Shown here in pieces: positions 19,658 to 29,861 of a DNA stretch of 64,000 nucleotides. The translations under genes were made by a program, and so were the position numbers. A model generated the notes under the pieces. It was not told the DNA's origin, did not search any database, and saw only the letters and a program-made list of their open reading frames with translations. Numbering within the stretch: position 1 is the first letter of the stretch; the number at the start of each line of letters is the position of its first letter. Source of the stretch: Bartonella apihabitans (lineage in GTDB: Bacteria > Pseudomonadota > Alphaproteobacteria > Rhizobiales > Rhizobiaceae); the NCBI RefSeq assembly GCF_030758755.1, contig NZ_CP132387.1:62001-126000 (forward strand). Reading direction: 5' to 3'.

Positions 19658-21113
19658 TTGTTTTTCTTCTTTTGATTGACATTTGCGGATGTTCCTTCGC
19701 CAGCCGGAGGTAACAAATAGCTGGTAACGCTTTTGTCGGGATCAAGATAGCGATTGGCGACCGCTTTTATATCATCTGTTGTCACTTCTTTCAGTCTATC
19801 GGGCCAATGCGTTACATCTTCAATTGTCATCCCGACCGAAAGGGAACTACCGTAAATTTGCGCGAGACCGGAAGGGCTGTCCAGTGAAAAAATCATATTC
19901 TTGATAAAGCGGTTGCGTGCCTGATCAAGTTCGGACTTTGTAACACCATTTTTCCGTATTTCGGTAAGTTCATGAGCAATTTGTTCTTGAACATCGCTGA
20001 GACTTGCGTCTCCCCGAGGCATTCCATAGAGGTAAAATACCCCGTCGTCGACTGCATTGCCGCTATAATTTGCTCCCACTGACGCAGCCGAACCGGTTTT
20101 TACAACCAAACTCTGATAAAGCCGTCCACGCGGTGCACCACCGAGAATCTCGCCAAGCAAATCGAGTGCTTCAGCCTCTTTTTTGTCTTTTGCATTGTGA
20201 TAGGAAGGAACCACCCACATTTTTTGGAAACTTGGCTCGGTGACACGCGGATCATGCATTGTCACAGTGCGCAGGGTTTGCTTTTCAGGTTCCTGCGGGC
20301 GAATACGCGGACCAATTTGCGAACGGACAGGTAGTTTCCCGTAGATCTCTGTCGCGAGTTCACGCGCTTTCTCGGCCGTAACATCGCCGGAAATAATGAG
20401 GGTTGCATTGTTCGGGGTATAATATTTGTTATAGAAAGCGATCGCGTCATCGCGTGTCAGCTTTTCCATTTCCTGTTTCCAGCCGATCACCGGATTATGG
20501 TAGGGGCTGTTCATAAATAATGTTGCCCGCGTTTCCTCGGCAAGCATTGCGTCCGGATTATTATCGGTACGCATGCGCCTTTCTTCAATGATCACGTTTC
20601 TTTCCGGTGCTATCACTTCATCTGTCAAAACCAGATTTTCCATCCGGTCTGCTTCGAATTCCATAATTGTTTCGAGATAATCGGAAGCAACGCTCTGATA
20701 GTAACCGGTGTAATCATAATAGGTGAAAGCGTTTTCTTCGCCGCCGATTTTGGCAATGAATTTAGAAAATTCGCCATCTTTATGATTTGCTGTGCCTTTG
20801 AACATCAAATGTTCAAGAAAATGGGCAATGCCGGTATGCCCTTTCGGTTCGTCGGCAGAACCGACATGATACCAGATCATTTGTGTGACAACCGGTGCAC
20901 GATGATTTTCAATCACGACAACTTGAAGGCCATTTTTCAAGGTGAAGCTTTGTGTCGGCCCGATTTTGTGATTTCCGGAAGATCCGGAGTGGTTGAAGTT
21001 GTCATTTGTGACTCTGTCGGGGTTTTCTCGCTCGTTTCCTCTGCATAAAGAGGAAAAAGCGCGCTCGTAGATAAAAGAGCGCCAAACGTCGCTTTCAAAA
21101 ACGTTTTTCTCAT
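19654..21113 (-). pseudogene. M16 family zinc peptidase (catalytic), frameshifted near the N-terminus
   Basis: The catalytic half of the M16 pair. The body, from FTLKNGLQVVVIENH to the stop at 19654, carries the inverted zinc motif HFLEHLMFKGT and the downstream glutamate region, and ends in a basic tail. The signal peptide lies in another frame: ATG at 21113, RKTFLKATFGALLSTSALFP, then EETSEKTPTESQ, which runs into a stop at 20937. The two join if the run ACAAAATCGGG (about 20970, minus strand) had five A's instead of four, giving EITKIGPTQSFTLKNG. So one base seems to be missing. Without the join the peptidase has no signal peptide. Confidence 0.85.
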
Positions 21114-21151
21114 CAATTCAGGCACAGGCAAATCCTCTCGGGAATGTATAA

Positions 21152-21721
21152 TCACAATTGTAACATATATATATAAATAATTGTGCCACCATAATGGCGC
21201 TCGTCGTCAAGCTTAAATATGTCGGGTAAGCGAATTGTGGCTTCTTTTGTCTCTTCAAGCACAAAAAGCGCATTGTTTTTTACCCATTGCCCTTCGATAG
21301 CGGCGTTAAAAGCTTTTTCTCCCAGACTATGCCCGTAAGGCGGGTCGGCAAAAACAACGTCGAAGGGTTGCATTGTTCCGATCCGCCCTAAACGGGTTGC
21401 ATCACGGCGCAATAGTCGGGTAACGCCTTGTAATCCGAAGGCTTCGATATTTTCATGGATTAATCCGCGCCCCTCAACCGACTGTTCGACAAAAGTGCAT
21501 GTTTCTGCACCGCGCGAAAGTGCTTCTATGCCGAGCGCTCCGGTTCCTGAAAAGAGATCAAGCACGCGTTTGCCATTCCAGAAATTTTCTTGCCGCGATC
21601 CCAGAATATTGAACAGGCTTTCACGCGTGCGATCTGTTGTCGGACGGATGGCCTGTCCGGCGGGCGTTGCAAGATGACGTCCGGAAAACTTACCGCCGAC
21701 GACCCGCACCTGATCCTCCAT
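21152..21721 (-). CDS. rsmD: 16S rRNA (guanine(966)-N(2))-methyltransferase RsmD
   Basis: Methylates G966 of 16S rRNA using S-adenosylmethionine. The 189-residue protein (from MEDQVRVVGG) shows the RsmD N-terminal GGKFSGRHL, the TRESLFNIL motif, the SAM-binding LDLFSGTGALGIEALSRGA, and the catalytic FADPPYG. The start at 21721 is preferred to the longer frame from 21784 because family members begin at VRVVGGKFSGR and the extra codons contain a repeated NVPVE stretch that belongs to the overlapping tail of the upstream gene. It overlaps the restored end of the pseudouridine synthase gene by about 30 bases. Confidence 0.92.
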   Translation of the reverse strand: MEDQVRVVGGKFSGRHLATPAGQAIRPTTDRTRESLFNILGSRQENFWNGKRVLDLFSGTGALGIEALSRGAETCTFVEQSVEGRGLIHENIEAFGLQGVTRLLRRDATRLGRIGTMQPFDVVFADPPYGHSLGEKAFNAAIEGQWVKNNALFVLEETKEATIRLPDIFKLDDERHYGGTIIYIYMLQL

Positions 21722-21822
21722 TTGGGCGACTGGAACGTTCTCCACCGGAACGTTCTCTAGCAGAACGTCCACTTCCTTTTGCACCGCCCTTACGATCTAG
21801 GAATTTGCCTGCTTTTTCGGGC

Positions 21823-23634
21823 TTACCGGTAAAAGCTTTCTTCCCGTTGCGGCCGTCTCTTGAAGAAAATGGTTTTTCGGAACGGTTGCCAGAAAAATGT
21901 GTTGATCTTTTCTGGTTCATGTCCATCCCCATTTTTCTTCCCGTAATGGCGGCGCGGAAAGTCAAATCCACCTTCGCGATTTTCCGAAGAACTACGATAG
22001 TTTTTTCGAGGGCGATCAAACTTCCGTTCAGGGGCGTCAAAATCCCGCTTTTCGGAAAATTTCCGCTCTGTATTATATTTTCTTAAAGGTCTTTCGCCAG
22101 CTCCCCCTGAATGATGCTGAAACTCTTTCTTTCCACCTTCAAAACCACGGTCGTGACCGTAGCCTGACCGCTCTTTTGTCGATCCGGCATAATTTCCGGT
22201 TTTTTTATAATCCCGATTTTTTCTATCGCCCCGTGGCGCATCATAGTCTTCTAACGAGCGGTCTTTCCGGAATTTCTGTTTGAAATCGGGTTGGCGCGCC
22301 GATTTGTCGAAATGTTTCTCACGGTGGTTGAAATGTGTGTCGCTTTCCCCTTGTGAAGCGCGATGCGGATGACGGCGAGCGGCTCTCTCTTCAAAGCCGG
22401 TATCGTTTCTTTCCTCTTCATCTCTCATGCGCCAGAATTTTTTATGCGCGGTTTGGGGACGGGCGCCGGGAGCCATCCAGACATTGGCACTACGCAATCG
22501 TTGGGGTTCTGCTTCAGGCTTTTTCTCGAAAGCTTTTTTAAGAGGGGCAAATTTACTGCCGAATTTACCGCCCCGCTTATTGAAACTGTCCGGCCTTGTT
22601 GAAAGCTGGTCACGGCCACGTTCGGCAAAATCGGCTTTTTTCCAGCGTCTGTTAAAACGGGGTGCTTCCGGCGTTGAAGAAATCCAGCCATCGTCCGAAA
22701 CGGTCGGTTTTTCACGCGGCTTTTGTTCTCCAACAACAGGGGAATTGGAAAAAGGCTTCAAAATCGGCAAATCGAAATCGGCATTGGCCTCTTCGATAAG
22801 GCGTTCACCCAACTGGTCGCGCAGTGTCCGGCCTTTCAGTTCACGTACAGCACCTTCTTCAAGATCGGCAAGTTGAAATGAACCGAACGAGATGCGGATA
22901 AGGCGCGTGACGGTCAAGCCCAGAGCGCCCAGAATATTCTTGACCTCGCGGTTTTTACCTTCTCTTAAAGCCACTGTCAGCCAGACATTCGTTCCTTGTT
23001 CGCGTTCAAGTGTTGCTTCTACAGCACCGTAAAAAATACCGTCTATGGCAATACCATCTTTCAATTTATCAAGATCGGCTTGTGTTACTTTGCCATGTGC
23101 ACGGACACGATATTTGCGCACCCATCCGGTCGACGGTAATTCAAGAACCCGTGCAAGCCCCCCGTCATTGGTGAGGAGCAACAAGCCTTCGGTGTTGATG
23201 TCGAGTCTTCCAACGGAAAGTACGCGTGGCATTCCCTCCGGCAGGCTATCAAATACAGTAGGGCGACCTTCCGGATCGCGGTTGGTTGTCACCAGTCCGG
23301 CGCGTTTATGGTAAAGCCAGACGCGGGTGCGCTCAATGGGGGGCAAAGGTTTGCCGTCAACAGTAATTGCATCGGTGCGTTTGACATTGAATGCGGGCGT
23401 ATTGAGAACCTTGCCATTAACCGCAATACGACCGGCGGCTATCATGGTTTCTGCGTCCCGCCGTGATGCTATTCCGGCACGTGCCAACCTCTTGGCAATG
23501 CGTTCACTGCCATCGCCTTCGTCACCGGTTTTAACCTTCGGGGGTTTTATGTCTTTTTTCCCACGTGGGTCAAAATTATTTCTTGTGTCCCCCCGGTCGT
23601 TTTGCGGTTTCTTATTGCCGCGATCATATGTCAT
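21823..23634 (-). CDS. rluB: RsuA/RluB-type rRNA pseudouridine synthase with long basic tail
   Basis: Isomerises a uridine of 23S (RluB-like) rRNA. Order of parts: a charged N-terminal leader; an S4 RNA-binding domain (about residues 45–105, RIAKRLARAGIASRRDAE); the catalytic domain with SVGRLDINTEGLLLLTNDG holding the active aspartate; and after about residue 290 a very long Lys/Arg/Gly/Ser-rich low-complexity tail. The annotated frame ends at 21823 in phenylalanine-rich codons (INTFFWQPF), unlike the tail before it. A different frame from about 21930 continues the basic composition (NQKRSTHFSGNRSEKPF to GSGAGRRR) and ends at 21690. One extra base near AAAAATGGGG (about 21935) would explain this, so the true C-terminus is probably the 21690 one. 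Confidence 0.85.
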   Translation of the reverse strand: MTYDRGNKKPQNDRGDTRNNFDPRGKKDIKPPKVKTGDEGDGSERIAKRLARAGIASRRDAETMIAAGRIAVNGKVLNTPAFNVKRTDAITVDGKPLPPIERTRVWLYHKRAGLVTTNRDPEGRPTVFDSLPEGMPRVLSVGRLDINTEGLLLLTNDGGLARVLELPSTGWVRKYRVRAHGKVTQADLDKLKDGIAIDGIFYGAVEATLEREQGTNVWLTVALREGKNREVKNILGALGLTVTRLIRISFGSFQLADLEEGAVRELKGRTLRDQLGERLIEEANADFDLPILKPFSNSPVVGEQKPREKPTVSDDGWISSTPEAPRFNRRWKKADFAERGRDQLSTRPDSFNKRGGKFGSKFAPLKKAFEKKPEAEPQRLRSANVWMAPGARPQTAHKKFWRMRDEEERNDTGFEERAARRHPHRASQGESDTHFNHREKHFDKSARQPDFKQKFRKDRSLEDYDAPRGDRKNRDYKKTGNYAGSTKERSGYGHDRGFEGGKKEFQHHSGGAGERPLRKYNTERKFSEKRDFDAPERKFDRPRKNYRSSSENREGGFDFPRRHYGKKNGDGHEPEKINTFFWQPFRKTIFFKRRPQREESFYR

Positions 23635-23809
23635 CTCACATTATCCTTTAGAAGCACCGGGGCGCATTGTTAATTTTTTACCGCTCTAGCTTATTTTTTT
23701 CTGATATGGAATCTCTTTCGTCAGTTGTTTTTGATAAACTGTCATAAATGACACAAACGGCGGATAAAATCCAATTGTTCCGGCTCTTCAAAATAATTGA
23801 AAGGCAAAA

Positions 23810-24259
23810 ATGACAAAAACGCCAATGGAAATAGCACTTGAAGAGGCAATTTCGGCAAATGCCAATGACGAAGTGCCAGTTGGCGCCGTTATTGTCAAGG
23901 ACGGTCAAGTGATCGCCAAGGCTTCCAATCTCACGCATAAAAAGTTTGATCCGACAGGTCACGCGGAAATGCGGGTTATTCGCATGGCTTGCGAGGCACT
24001 TCAAAGCGAGCGATTGGTTGATTGCGACCTTTATGTGACTTTGGAGCCCTGTACAATGTGCGCGGCTGCCATATCTTTTGCCCGTATCAGAAGACTTTAT
24101 TATGCTGCAAGCGACGAAAAAGGTGGTGCGGTTGAACATGGTGTCCACTTTTATAGCCAGCCGACATGTCATCATCGTCCGGAAGTTTATTCCGGCTTGG
24201 GTGAAAGACAGGCTTCCCGGTTGCTCAAAAATTTTTTTGCTGGAAAAAGAGAAGAATGA
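23810..24259 (+). CDS. tadA: tRNA-specific adenosine deaminase TadA
   Basis: A 149-residue zinc deaminase that converts A34 to inosine in tRNA-Arg(ACG). The zinc/catalytic motifs are GHAEMRVI (His and the proton-shuttling Glu) and EPCTMCAAA (two Cys ligands); VPVGAVIV is the usual N-terminal strand. Length is standard. Its stop overlaps the start of the next gene (ATGATGA), so the two are cotranscribed. It is divergent from the pseudouridine synthase gene, a conserved pairing in Rhizobiales. Confidence 0.94.
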   Translation: MTKTPMEIALEEAISANANDEVPVGAVIVKDGQVIAKASNLTHKKFDPTGHAEMRVIRMACEALQSERLVDCDLYVTLEPCTMCAAAISFARIRRLYYAASDEKGGAVEHGVHFYSQPTCHHRPEVYSGLGERQASRLLKNFFAGKREE

Positions 24260-25092
24260 TGAAAACAGTAACATTCCCGAATTGTTCGATTGTACCGGCT
24301 TTAGGACAGGGTACATGGGGTATGGGAGAGGGGATTTCTCCCGCAGAAACTGAAGCTGATTCTCTGCGTGCCGGCCTTGATCTCGGACTGAAGCTCATTG
24401 ATACGGCTGAAATGTATGGAAATGGTGGTTCCGAAAGAGTGGTTGGTAAAGCACTTGTCGGGCGACGTGACGATGCCTTTGTTGTTTCAAAAGTTTTGCC
24501 GAGCCATGCTTCACGAAAAGGTACAATCGAAGCATGTGAACGCAGCCTTAAAAATCTGAAAATTGAACAAATCGACCTTTATCTTCTTCATTGGCAAAGC
24601 AGTGTTCCTTTGAGCGAAACCGTTGAAGCTCTGGAAAAACTTGTCACACAAGGCAAAATCGGTGCATGGGGGGTTAGCAATTTCGACACCGCACTCATGG
24701 AAAACCTTGCTGAAATTGCACCAAAAGGACACATTGCGACCAACCAGATACTTTATAACTTGTCACGTCGCGGGCCGGAATTCGATCTTATTCCATGGTG
24801 TGAAAATCATAATATTCCGGTCATGGCCTATGCACCGATCGAGCAGGGCCGCATTATGAAAAACCATGATCTTCTGGAGCTTGCGGGAAAGCTCAATGTT
24901 GCACCATCGGTTCTTGCTCTTGCTTGGGTTATCCGCAATCCGCTGATGATTGCCATTCCGAAAACCTCGTCAGTTAAACATTTGCGTGAAAATGCCAAAG
25001 CGCTGGCGATCACACTTGATCACGAGGTTCTGCAAGCTCTTGATGAAATATTTTTGCCACCGACACGAAAACAGCCGCTCGAGGTTATTTGA
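24256..25092 (+). CDS. Aldo/keto reductase
   Basis: A 278-residue NAD(P)H-dependent oxidoreductase of the aldo/keto reductase superfamily, a TIM barrel. The catalytic tetrad is visible: Asp in LIDTAEMYG with the Tyr, Lys in FVVSKVLP, and His in LYLLHWQSSVP; the cofactor region is AIPKTSSVKHLRENAKAL. The closest type is the YeaE/2,5-didehydrogluconate reductase-like group; the substrate cannot be told from sequence. The ATG overlaps the tadA stop by four bases. Confidence 0.9.
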   Translation: MMKTVTFPNCSIVPALGQGTWGMGEGISPAETEADSLRAGLDLGLKLIDTAEMYGNGGSERVVGKALVGRRDDAFVVSKVLPSHASRKGTIEACERSLKNLKIEQIDLYLLHWQSSVPLSETVEALEKLVTQGKIGAWGVSNFDTALMENLAEIAPKGHIATNQILYNLSRRGPEFDLIPWCENHNIPVMAYAPIEQGRIMKNHDLLELAGKLNVAPSVLALAWVIRNPLMIAIPKTSSVKHLRENAKALAITLDHEVLQALDEIFLPPTRKQPLEVI

Positions 25093-25810
25093 TAAAAGTA
25101 AAGTTTGAAAGTCGAAAGCTTCGAATAATCGGGTGAAAAACGGTAAGAAACACTGAATAACAAGAACGACTATTTTTGACCTTGTGAAGCGAAGAGGATT
25201 TAAAATGTCGAATTTTTGGGGGAAAAGCACTCATTTCAGGAAGTCTAATCCTTTCCCGAATAGACTCTTGCCCGATCAACGGTTTGGAACCTCTACCGGA
25301 GTCCGTATTGATTTGAAAATTGACTTTGCATTTGAAACAGGCAACTGAACCGGACAAAGAACGCTAATTTTATAACGTCTTTCCCGAATAAAATGACCAA
25401 CAAGGCCATCTCTCAAGGCGGGCTTTCGGGGTGGTCAAATAGCGCCATTTATCGAGAAAAATAGATTTCATATGCACCAATCGTCATAGTCGTTTGATAG
25501 GGCGAAAGCTTTTCAATCCGGTATCGGCTCGACTATTGCATGACAGGTTTGGAATTTTTCACATTGTCGATTGAACATGTGATGAGTGAAGTCAATTTAA
25601 CATGCGATGAAACGGGCAATATGACTTGTGACGGGAGAGAGTAAGACGCCATGAAAAGAATAATGGAATAACTTTGTCCCTGCTTCAGCCGGTAAACGAA
25701 TAGTCTTCATGGCCTTCAAATAAATAAAATCGAACTTTCCCTTATCGGGAAACGACCAGAGTGTCTCGACAAAAGAATAAAGATTTCAGGAACAGGGGCA
25801 GCCTTTATAT
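25093..25810. other. Long intergenic stretch
   Basis: About 720 bases between convergent genes with no family I recognise. A 47-codon frame at 25205–25348 (+) begins after a GAGGAT sequence and could be a small gene, but nothing beyond the start context supports it. No clear terminator for either neighbour is seen. Confidence 0.4.
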
Positions 25811-26476
25811 TTAGAAAGGCCACCAGCTCTTTTTGCCAGAGCTTTCTTTGAGTGCTTTTTTCCTCTCGCGCTCTTTTTTCGCTTCATCCTCGCCTTTATC
25901 TCCAACGGGTGCGGATGCAGCCGGTTGACGATAACTCAAAGGCGGCTCGCTTAAATATTTGCGTGTGGTTGGAGAGCCGCCTTCATTTTCTTTTTTGCGG
26001 CGTAAATATTCGGCACGTTGTTCCTTATCATTATTGACTTGCTCGTTGCGGTGAATACCGTCAAGCCATTCCGTCGATCCGGTAGGTTTTGTTTCTTTGC
26101 CACTATCGGGAACAATCGGGGAAACATAATTCGGGTTGTTCTGGTTTGCCGTTGCTTCGTCGCGCAATCTCTGCCGCTTCTGTTCCGGCGATTCCGGCCA
26201 ATCCGGTGTTCCGGTCTGGGCGACGTTGGTTTGCGGTTGTGGCAGGACACCTTTTGTGCCGGGAGCCGGACGGACAAGCTCCGGACGCGGCTTGGTGTCA
26301 ACCTGATTTTTATTGGTGTTGGATCTGATTGAAGCAATATTCGAAAAATCGTCAATCAGTTGCTTTCCGGTGGATTTGTCTGTTCCGTAAGTTGGGCTGG
26401 AAACACCACATCCTGTCAGCATAAGACCGGCCGTAACCATACTCGATACAATAAATGCTACTTCGCGTTTCTTCAC
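25811..26476 (-). CDS. Putative lipoprotein, charged low-complexity
   Basis: Starting at the GTG at 26476 the 221-residue product begins KKREVAFIVSSMVTAGLMLTGCG, a clear lipoprotein signal with lipobox LTGC; earlier starts would put 32 unlikely residues before it. The mature part is rich in Pro, Gln, Asn, Lys and Glu (PQPQTNVAQTG, SPEQKRQRLRDEA) and ends in a basic run KERERKKALKESSGKKSWWPF-like tail. No domain is recognisable. It follows ileS on the same strand, where alphaproteobacteria often carry lspA; lspA itself is not present here. Conserved hypothetical lipoproteins of this kind occur in Rhizobiales. Confidence 0.78.
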   Translation of the reverse strand: MKKREVAFIVSSMVTAGLMLTGCGVSSPTYGTDKSTGKQLIDDFSNIASIRSNTNKNQVDTKPRPELVRPAPGTKGVLPQPQTNVAQTGTPDWPESPEQKRQRLRDEATANQNNPNYVSPIVPDSGKETKPTGSTEWLDGIHRNEQVNNDKEQRAEYLRRKKENEGGSPTTRKYLSEPPLSYRQPAASAPVGDKGEDEAKKERERKKALKESSGKKSWWPF

Positions 26477-26660
26477 TGCTAATCCGTTTTCCCGGCTGTG
26501 CCGCCAAAAATTGCTTTCACCATTCCACCCTGAGGCGGATAACAACCATGATTTTGTGCCGTTCAATAGCACCTATAGTCCATTTCCATATCATGACATA
26601 TGCCTCTACGGCAATCCCCAGCAACCAGGAAGTAGTGAAGTTCACTCAAGAGACAATCTT

Positions 26661-26696
26661 CACTGGCAAAGTGGAAAACTTTGCCAGTGTTTTTTT
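26661..26696 (+). terminator. Strong rightward intrinsic terminator without a known gene
   Basis: A perfect 11-bp stem CACTGGCAAAG/CTTTGCCAGTG with a 7-base loop followed by seven T's on the plus strand. No rightward gene ends here: ileS and the lipoprotein gene both run leftward. It may end a small RNA transcribed from within 26480–26660. Confidence 0.8.
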
Positions 26697-26703
26697 ACTG
26701 AGA

Positions 26704-29620
26704 TCAGATTTTTCCAAGTGCATGGAGTTCATGTAATGCGGCGGCATCACGTGCTGACACATCCGGATATTCGGGATCACTTCCGACATCCTGTGTATAG
26801 CGCCATGAACGCGCACATTTTTTACCGTCAGCTCTATGAAATTCGACAGCAACGCCTTTGACATCATCTAGCTTGAAAGCATTTTCCGGTGCTTCGGCAT
26901 TGGTAATGACAATATCGCTGGTTATCGCAATTTCTGCCATATCCATGCCTTCAACCGCTTCCAATAAATCAAGGTCGGAAATATAGACAACGGGTGCTGC
27001 TTCCAAAGAGGAGCCGATATGTTTTTCGGCTCTTTCAAGTTCGAGAGCGCCCGTTACCACTTTACGTACCTGACGGATTTTGCGCCACCTTTCGCTCAGT
27101 TCGGTATCGCACCAGCTATCCGGTGTCTTGCGGAACTGTTCGAAGTGAACCGATTTGCTTTCCGGATGCCGTTCCAGCCAGGCTTCTTCCATTGTGAATG
27201 GCAACATCGGTGCAAGCCATGTGACCATGCGTTCAAAAATCTCGCGGACAACATGGATCGCGGATTTGCGTTTTATAGAAGAAGGCGCATCGCAATAAAG
27301 CGAATCTTTCCGGATATCGAAATAGAAAGCCGAGAGGTCAACGATTGAAAAATCAAGCAATGCACGGGTAATGCGTTTGAAATCGAAACCGTCATAAGCC
27401 TCGTTGACAAGCTTGTCCAATTCATAAAGCCTATGTAGCATGAACTTTTCAAGGTTCGGCATATCTTCATAGGCAATATTTTCGCCCTCGTCATAGGCAA
27501 GCGTACCAAGCATCCAGCGGATAACATTGCGGAGCTTCCGATAGGAATTGACATTGGTCTGAATGATATTTCTTCCCAGACGCTGATCTTCCCAATAATC
27601 GGTTGTCATAACCCAAAGGCGCAAAATATCGGCACCGGAAGTGTTGATAACATCTTGAGGGGCTACGGTATTACCCAACGATTTCGACATTTTCTTGCCT
27701 TGTTCGTCGAGCGTAAATCCGTGCGTCAAAACAGTATTATAGGGCGCTCTTCCGCGCGTTCCGCAGCTTTCCAGCATCGAAGAATGGAACCATCCGCGGT
27801 GTTGGTCGGAACCTTCAAGATAAAGGTCGGCAGGCCATTTCAAATCGGGCCGGTCTTCAAGTGTAAAGACATGCGTGCAGCCCGAATCGAACCAGACATC
27901 AAGAATGTCATGAACCGGCTGCCAATCTTCTTTTGCATGTTCTCCCAGAAAACGCTCTCTCGCACCTTCCTTGAACCAGGCATCGGCACCTTCTTTTTCG
28001 AAAGCATCGACAATGCGCTTGTTGACAGCCTCATCTTTGAGAATTTCACCGTTTTCTTTAACGAAAATTGCAATGGGAACACCCCATGCGCGTTGACGCG
28101 ATAATACCCAGTCAGGACGATCTTCCATCATGGCACCAATACGGTTTTGTCCTGCCGGTGGCACAAAACGCGTATCCTGAACGGCTTTGAGGGCGCGTTC
28201 GCGCAATGTGGTTCCGTCAGAGAGTTTTTTGTCCATATAGACAAACCATTGCGGCGTGTTACGGAAGATAACAGGCTTCTTCGAGCGCCAGCTATGCGGG
28301 TATGAGTGTTTGATACGCCCGCGGGCAAAGAGCATGTCTTTTTCAATCAACAGGGCGATAACGGTTTTATTGGCATCGCCATATTTACCGTTGTCATCAA
28401 TAACACGTGAAGCACCGCCTTCACGATCGGGGCCAAAACCGGGAGCGTCCTTGGTGTAATAACCGGCATCGTCAACAGGGAAGGGGATGGATGAATCGAT
28501 ACCGAGCGCTTCGATTTTTCCTTTATTGGCAATCCATGCTTCAAAGTCTTCGCGACCATGGCTTGGCGCTGTATGGACAAAACCGGTACCGGAATCGGCT
28601 GTTACATGGTCGCCATCGAGCAGCGGAACTTTGAAGGCGTAATCATTGGCAAAACCTTTGAGCGGATGCGAAAGCAACATCGTATCAAGCTCGGAAGGGT
28701 TCAAAGAGCGAAGCTTTCTGAAAGTCAATTTTGCTTTTTTTGCACTTTCTTCAGCCAGTGCTTCAGCAAAGATCAGTTTTTCACCGGGCTTCGGACCATA
28801 ATCATTTTCAGCGTCCACAACCTGATAAAGCCCATAAGGAATACGCGAAGAATAGGCAACAGCGCGGTTACCGGGAATTGTCCATGGAGTCGTTGTCCAA
28901 ATGACGACAAAAGCCCCTGACAAATCATCGGCCTTGGCTTTCAGAACCGGAAATTTGACCCAGATTGTATCGGATTCAACATCGTGATATTCGACTTCCG
29001 CCTCTGCCAAAGCGGTTCTTTCAACGACCGACCACATAACGGGTTTGGAACCGCGATAAAGCTGGTCGGACATGGCAAATTTCATCAATTCACCGGCAAT
29101 ACGTGCCTCCGCATGGAAGGCCATGGTTGTATAGGGATTTTTGAAATCGCCGATAATACCAAGCCGTTTGAATTCTTCCGATTGGATTTTGACCCAATGT
29201 TTGGCAAATTCCCGACATTCCTGACGGAATTCGTTAATCGGAATATCGTCTTTATTCTTGCCCTTTGCGCGATATTTTTCTTCGATTTTCCATTCGATAG
29301 GCAGACCATGGCAATCCCAGCCGGGTACATAATTTGCATTATAGCCACGCATCTGGAAAGACCGGACGATGGTATCTTTCAAGATCTTGTTCAACGCATG
29401 CCCGATATGAATGTCGCCATTTGCATAAGGACGAACCATCATGCAAAACATAAAGGGGACGATCAACTGCCTGTTTGCGTAGCGCGCCATAGAGATCCAT
29501 CTCTTCCCAACGTTTGACTATTTCCGGTTCTTTTTGGGGAAGGCCGGCACGCATCGGAAAGTCCGTTTTAGGCAGATAAAGGGTTTTTGAATAATCCATG
29601 GCTTGGTCTTTATTTGACAT
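26704..29620 (-). pseudogene. ileS: Isoleucyl-tRNA synthetase IleS, frameshifted
   Basis: Charges tRNA-Ile. The N-terminal 60 residues (from the ATG at 29620, [20 protein letters not shown], to RPLYVLHDG) are in one frame, and the remaining 900 in another, starting at [15 protein letters not shown]. All later landmarks are intact: HIGH, the editing domain with [23 protein letters not shown], and KMSKS in [10 protein letters not shown]. Conserved LHDGPPYANG is replaced at the junction by GGTTCGTCCTTAT (around 29434–29446), which has one base too many and changes a proline codon. The full length would be 971 residues. As the enzyme is essential, a sequencing/assembly error is the likeliest reason unless a second ileS exists elsewhere. 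Confidence 0.9.
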
Positions 29621-29814
29621 GTTAAAAATTCCTGTAGGCGTTACTCTTTTGCAATCATTGAACTCCCGACCTTCCATACCATTGCAGTATTCAAGCAAGG
29701 GTGAAGATCGGGCTAATAATTCGTAACGTTATCAGGTCAGGGTCATATACACTCATGATGCATGGCTTTATCATGAGATGAAACAGAAAGAAAACTGAAA
29801 AATCGAGAAAAAGA

Positions 29815-29840
29815 AAAGGCCCGTAAAATACGGAGCCTTT
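29815..29840 (-). terminator. Intrinsic terminator of the first Omp gene
   Basis: Read leftward AAAGGCTCCGTA pairs with TACGGGCCTTT around TTT, with one bulge, and is followed by TCTTTTTCTC. Confidence 0.75.
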
Positions 29841-29861
29841 CCAAAACAAAGTTCGTTTAAA

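Noticed and set aside
25205..25348. 47-codon small gene
   Set aside because: Start context is reasonable but there is no family similarity, signal or neighbour support.
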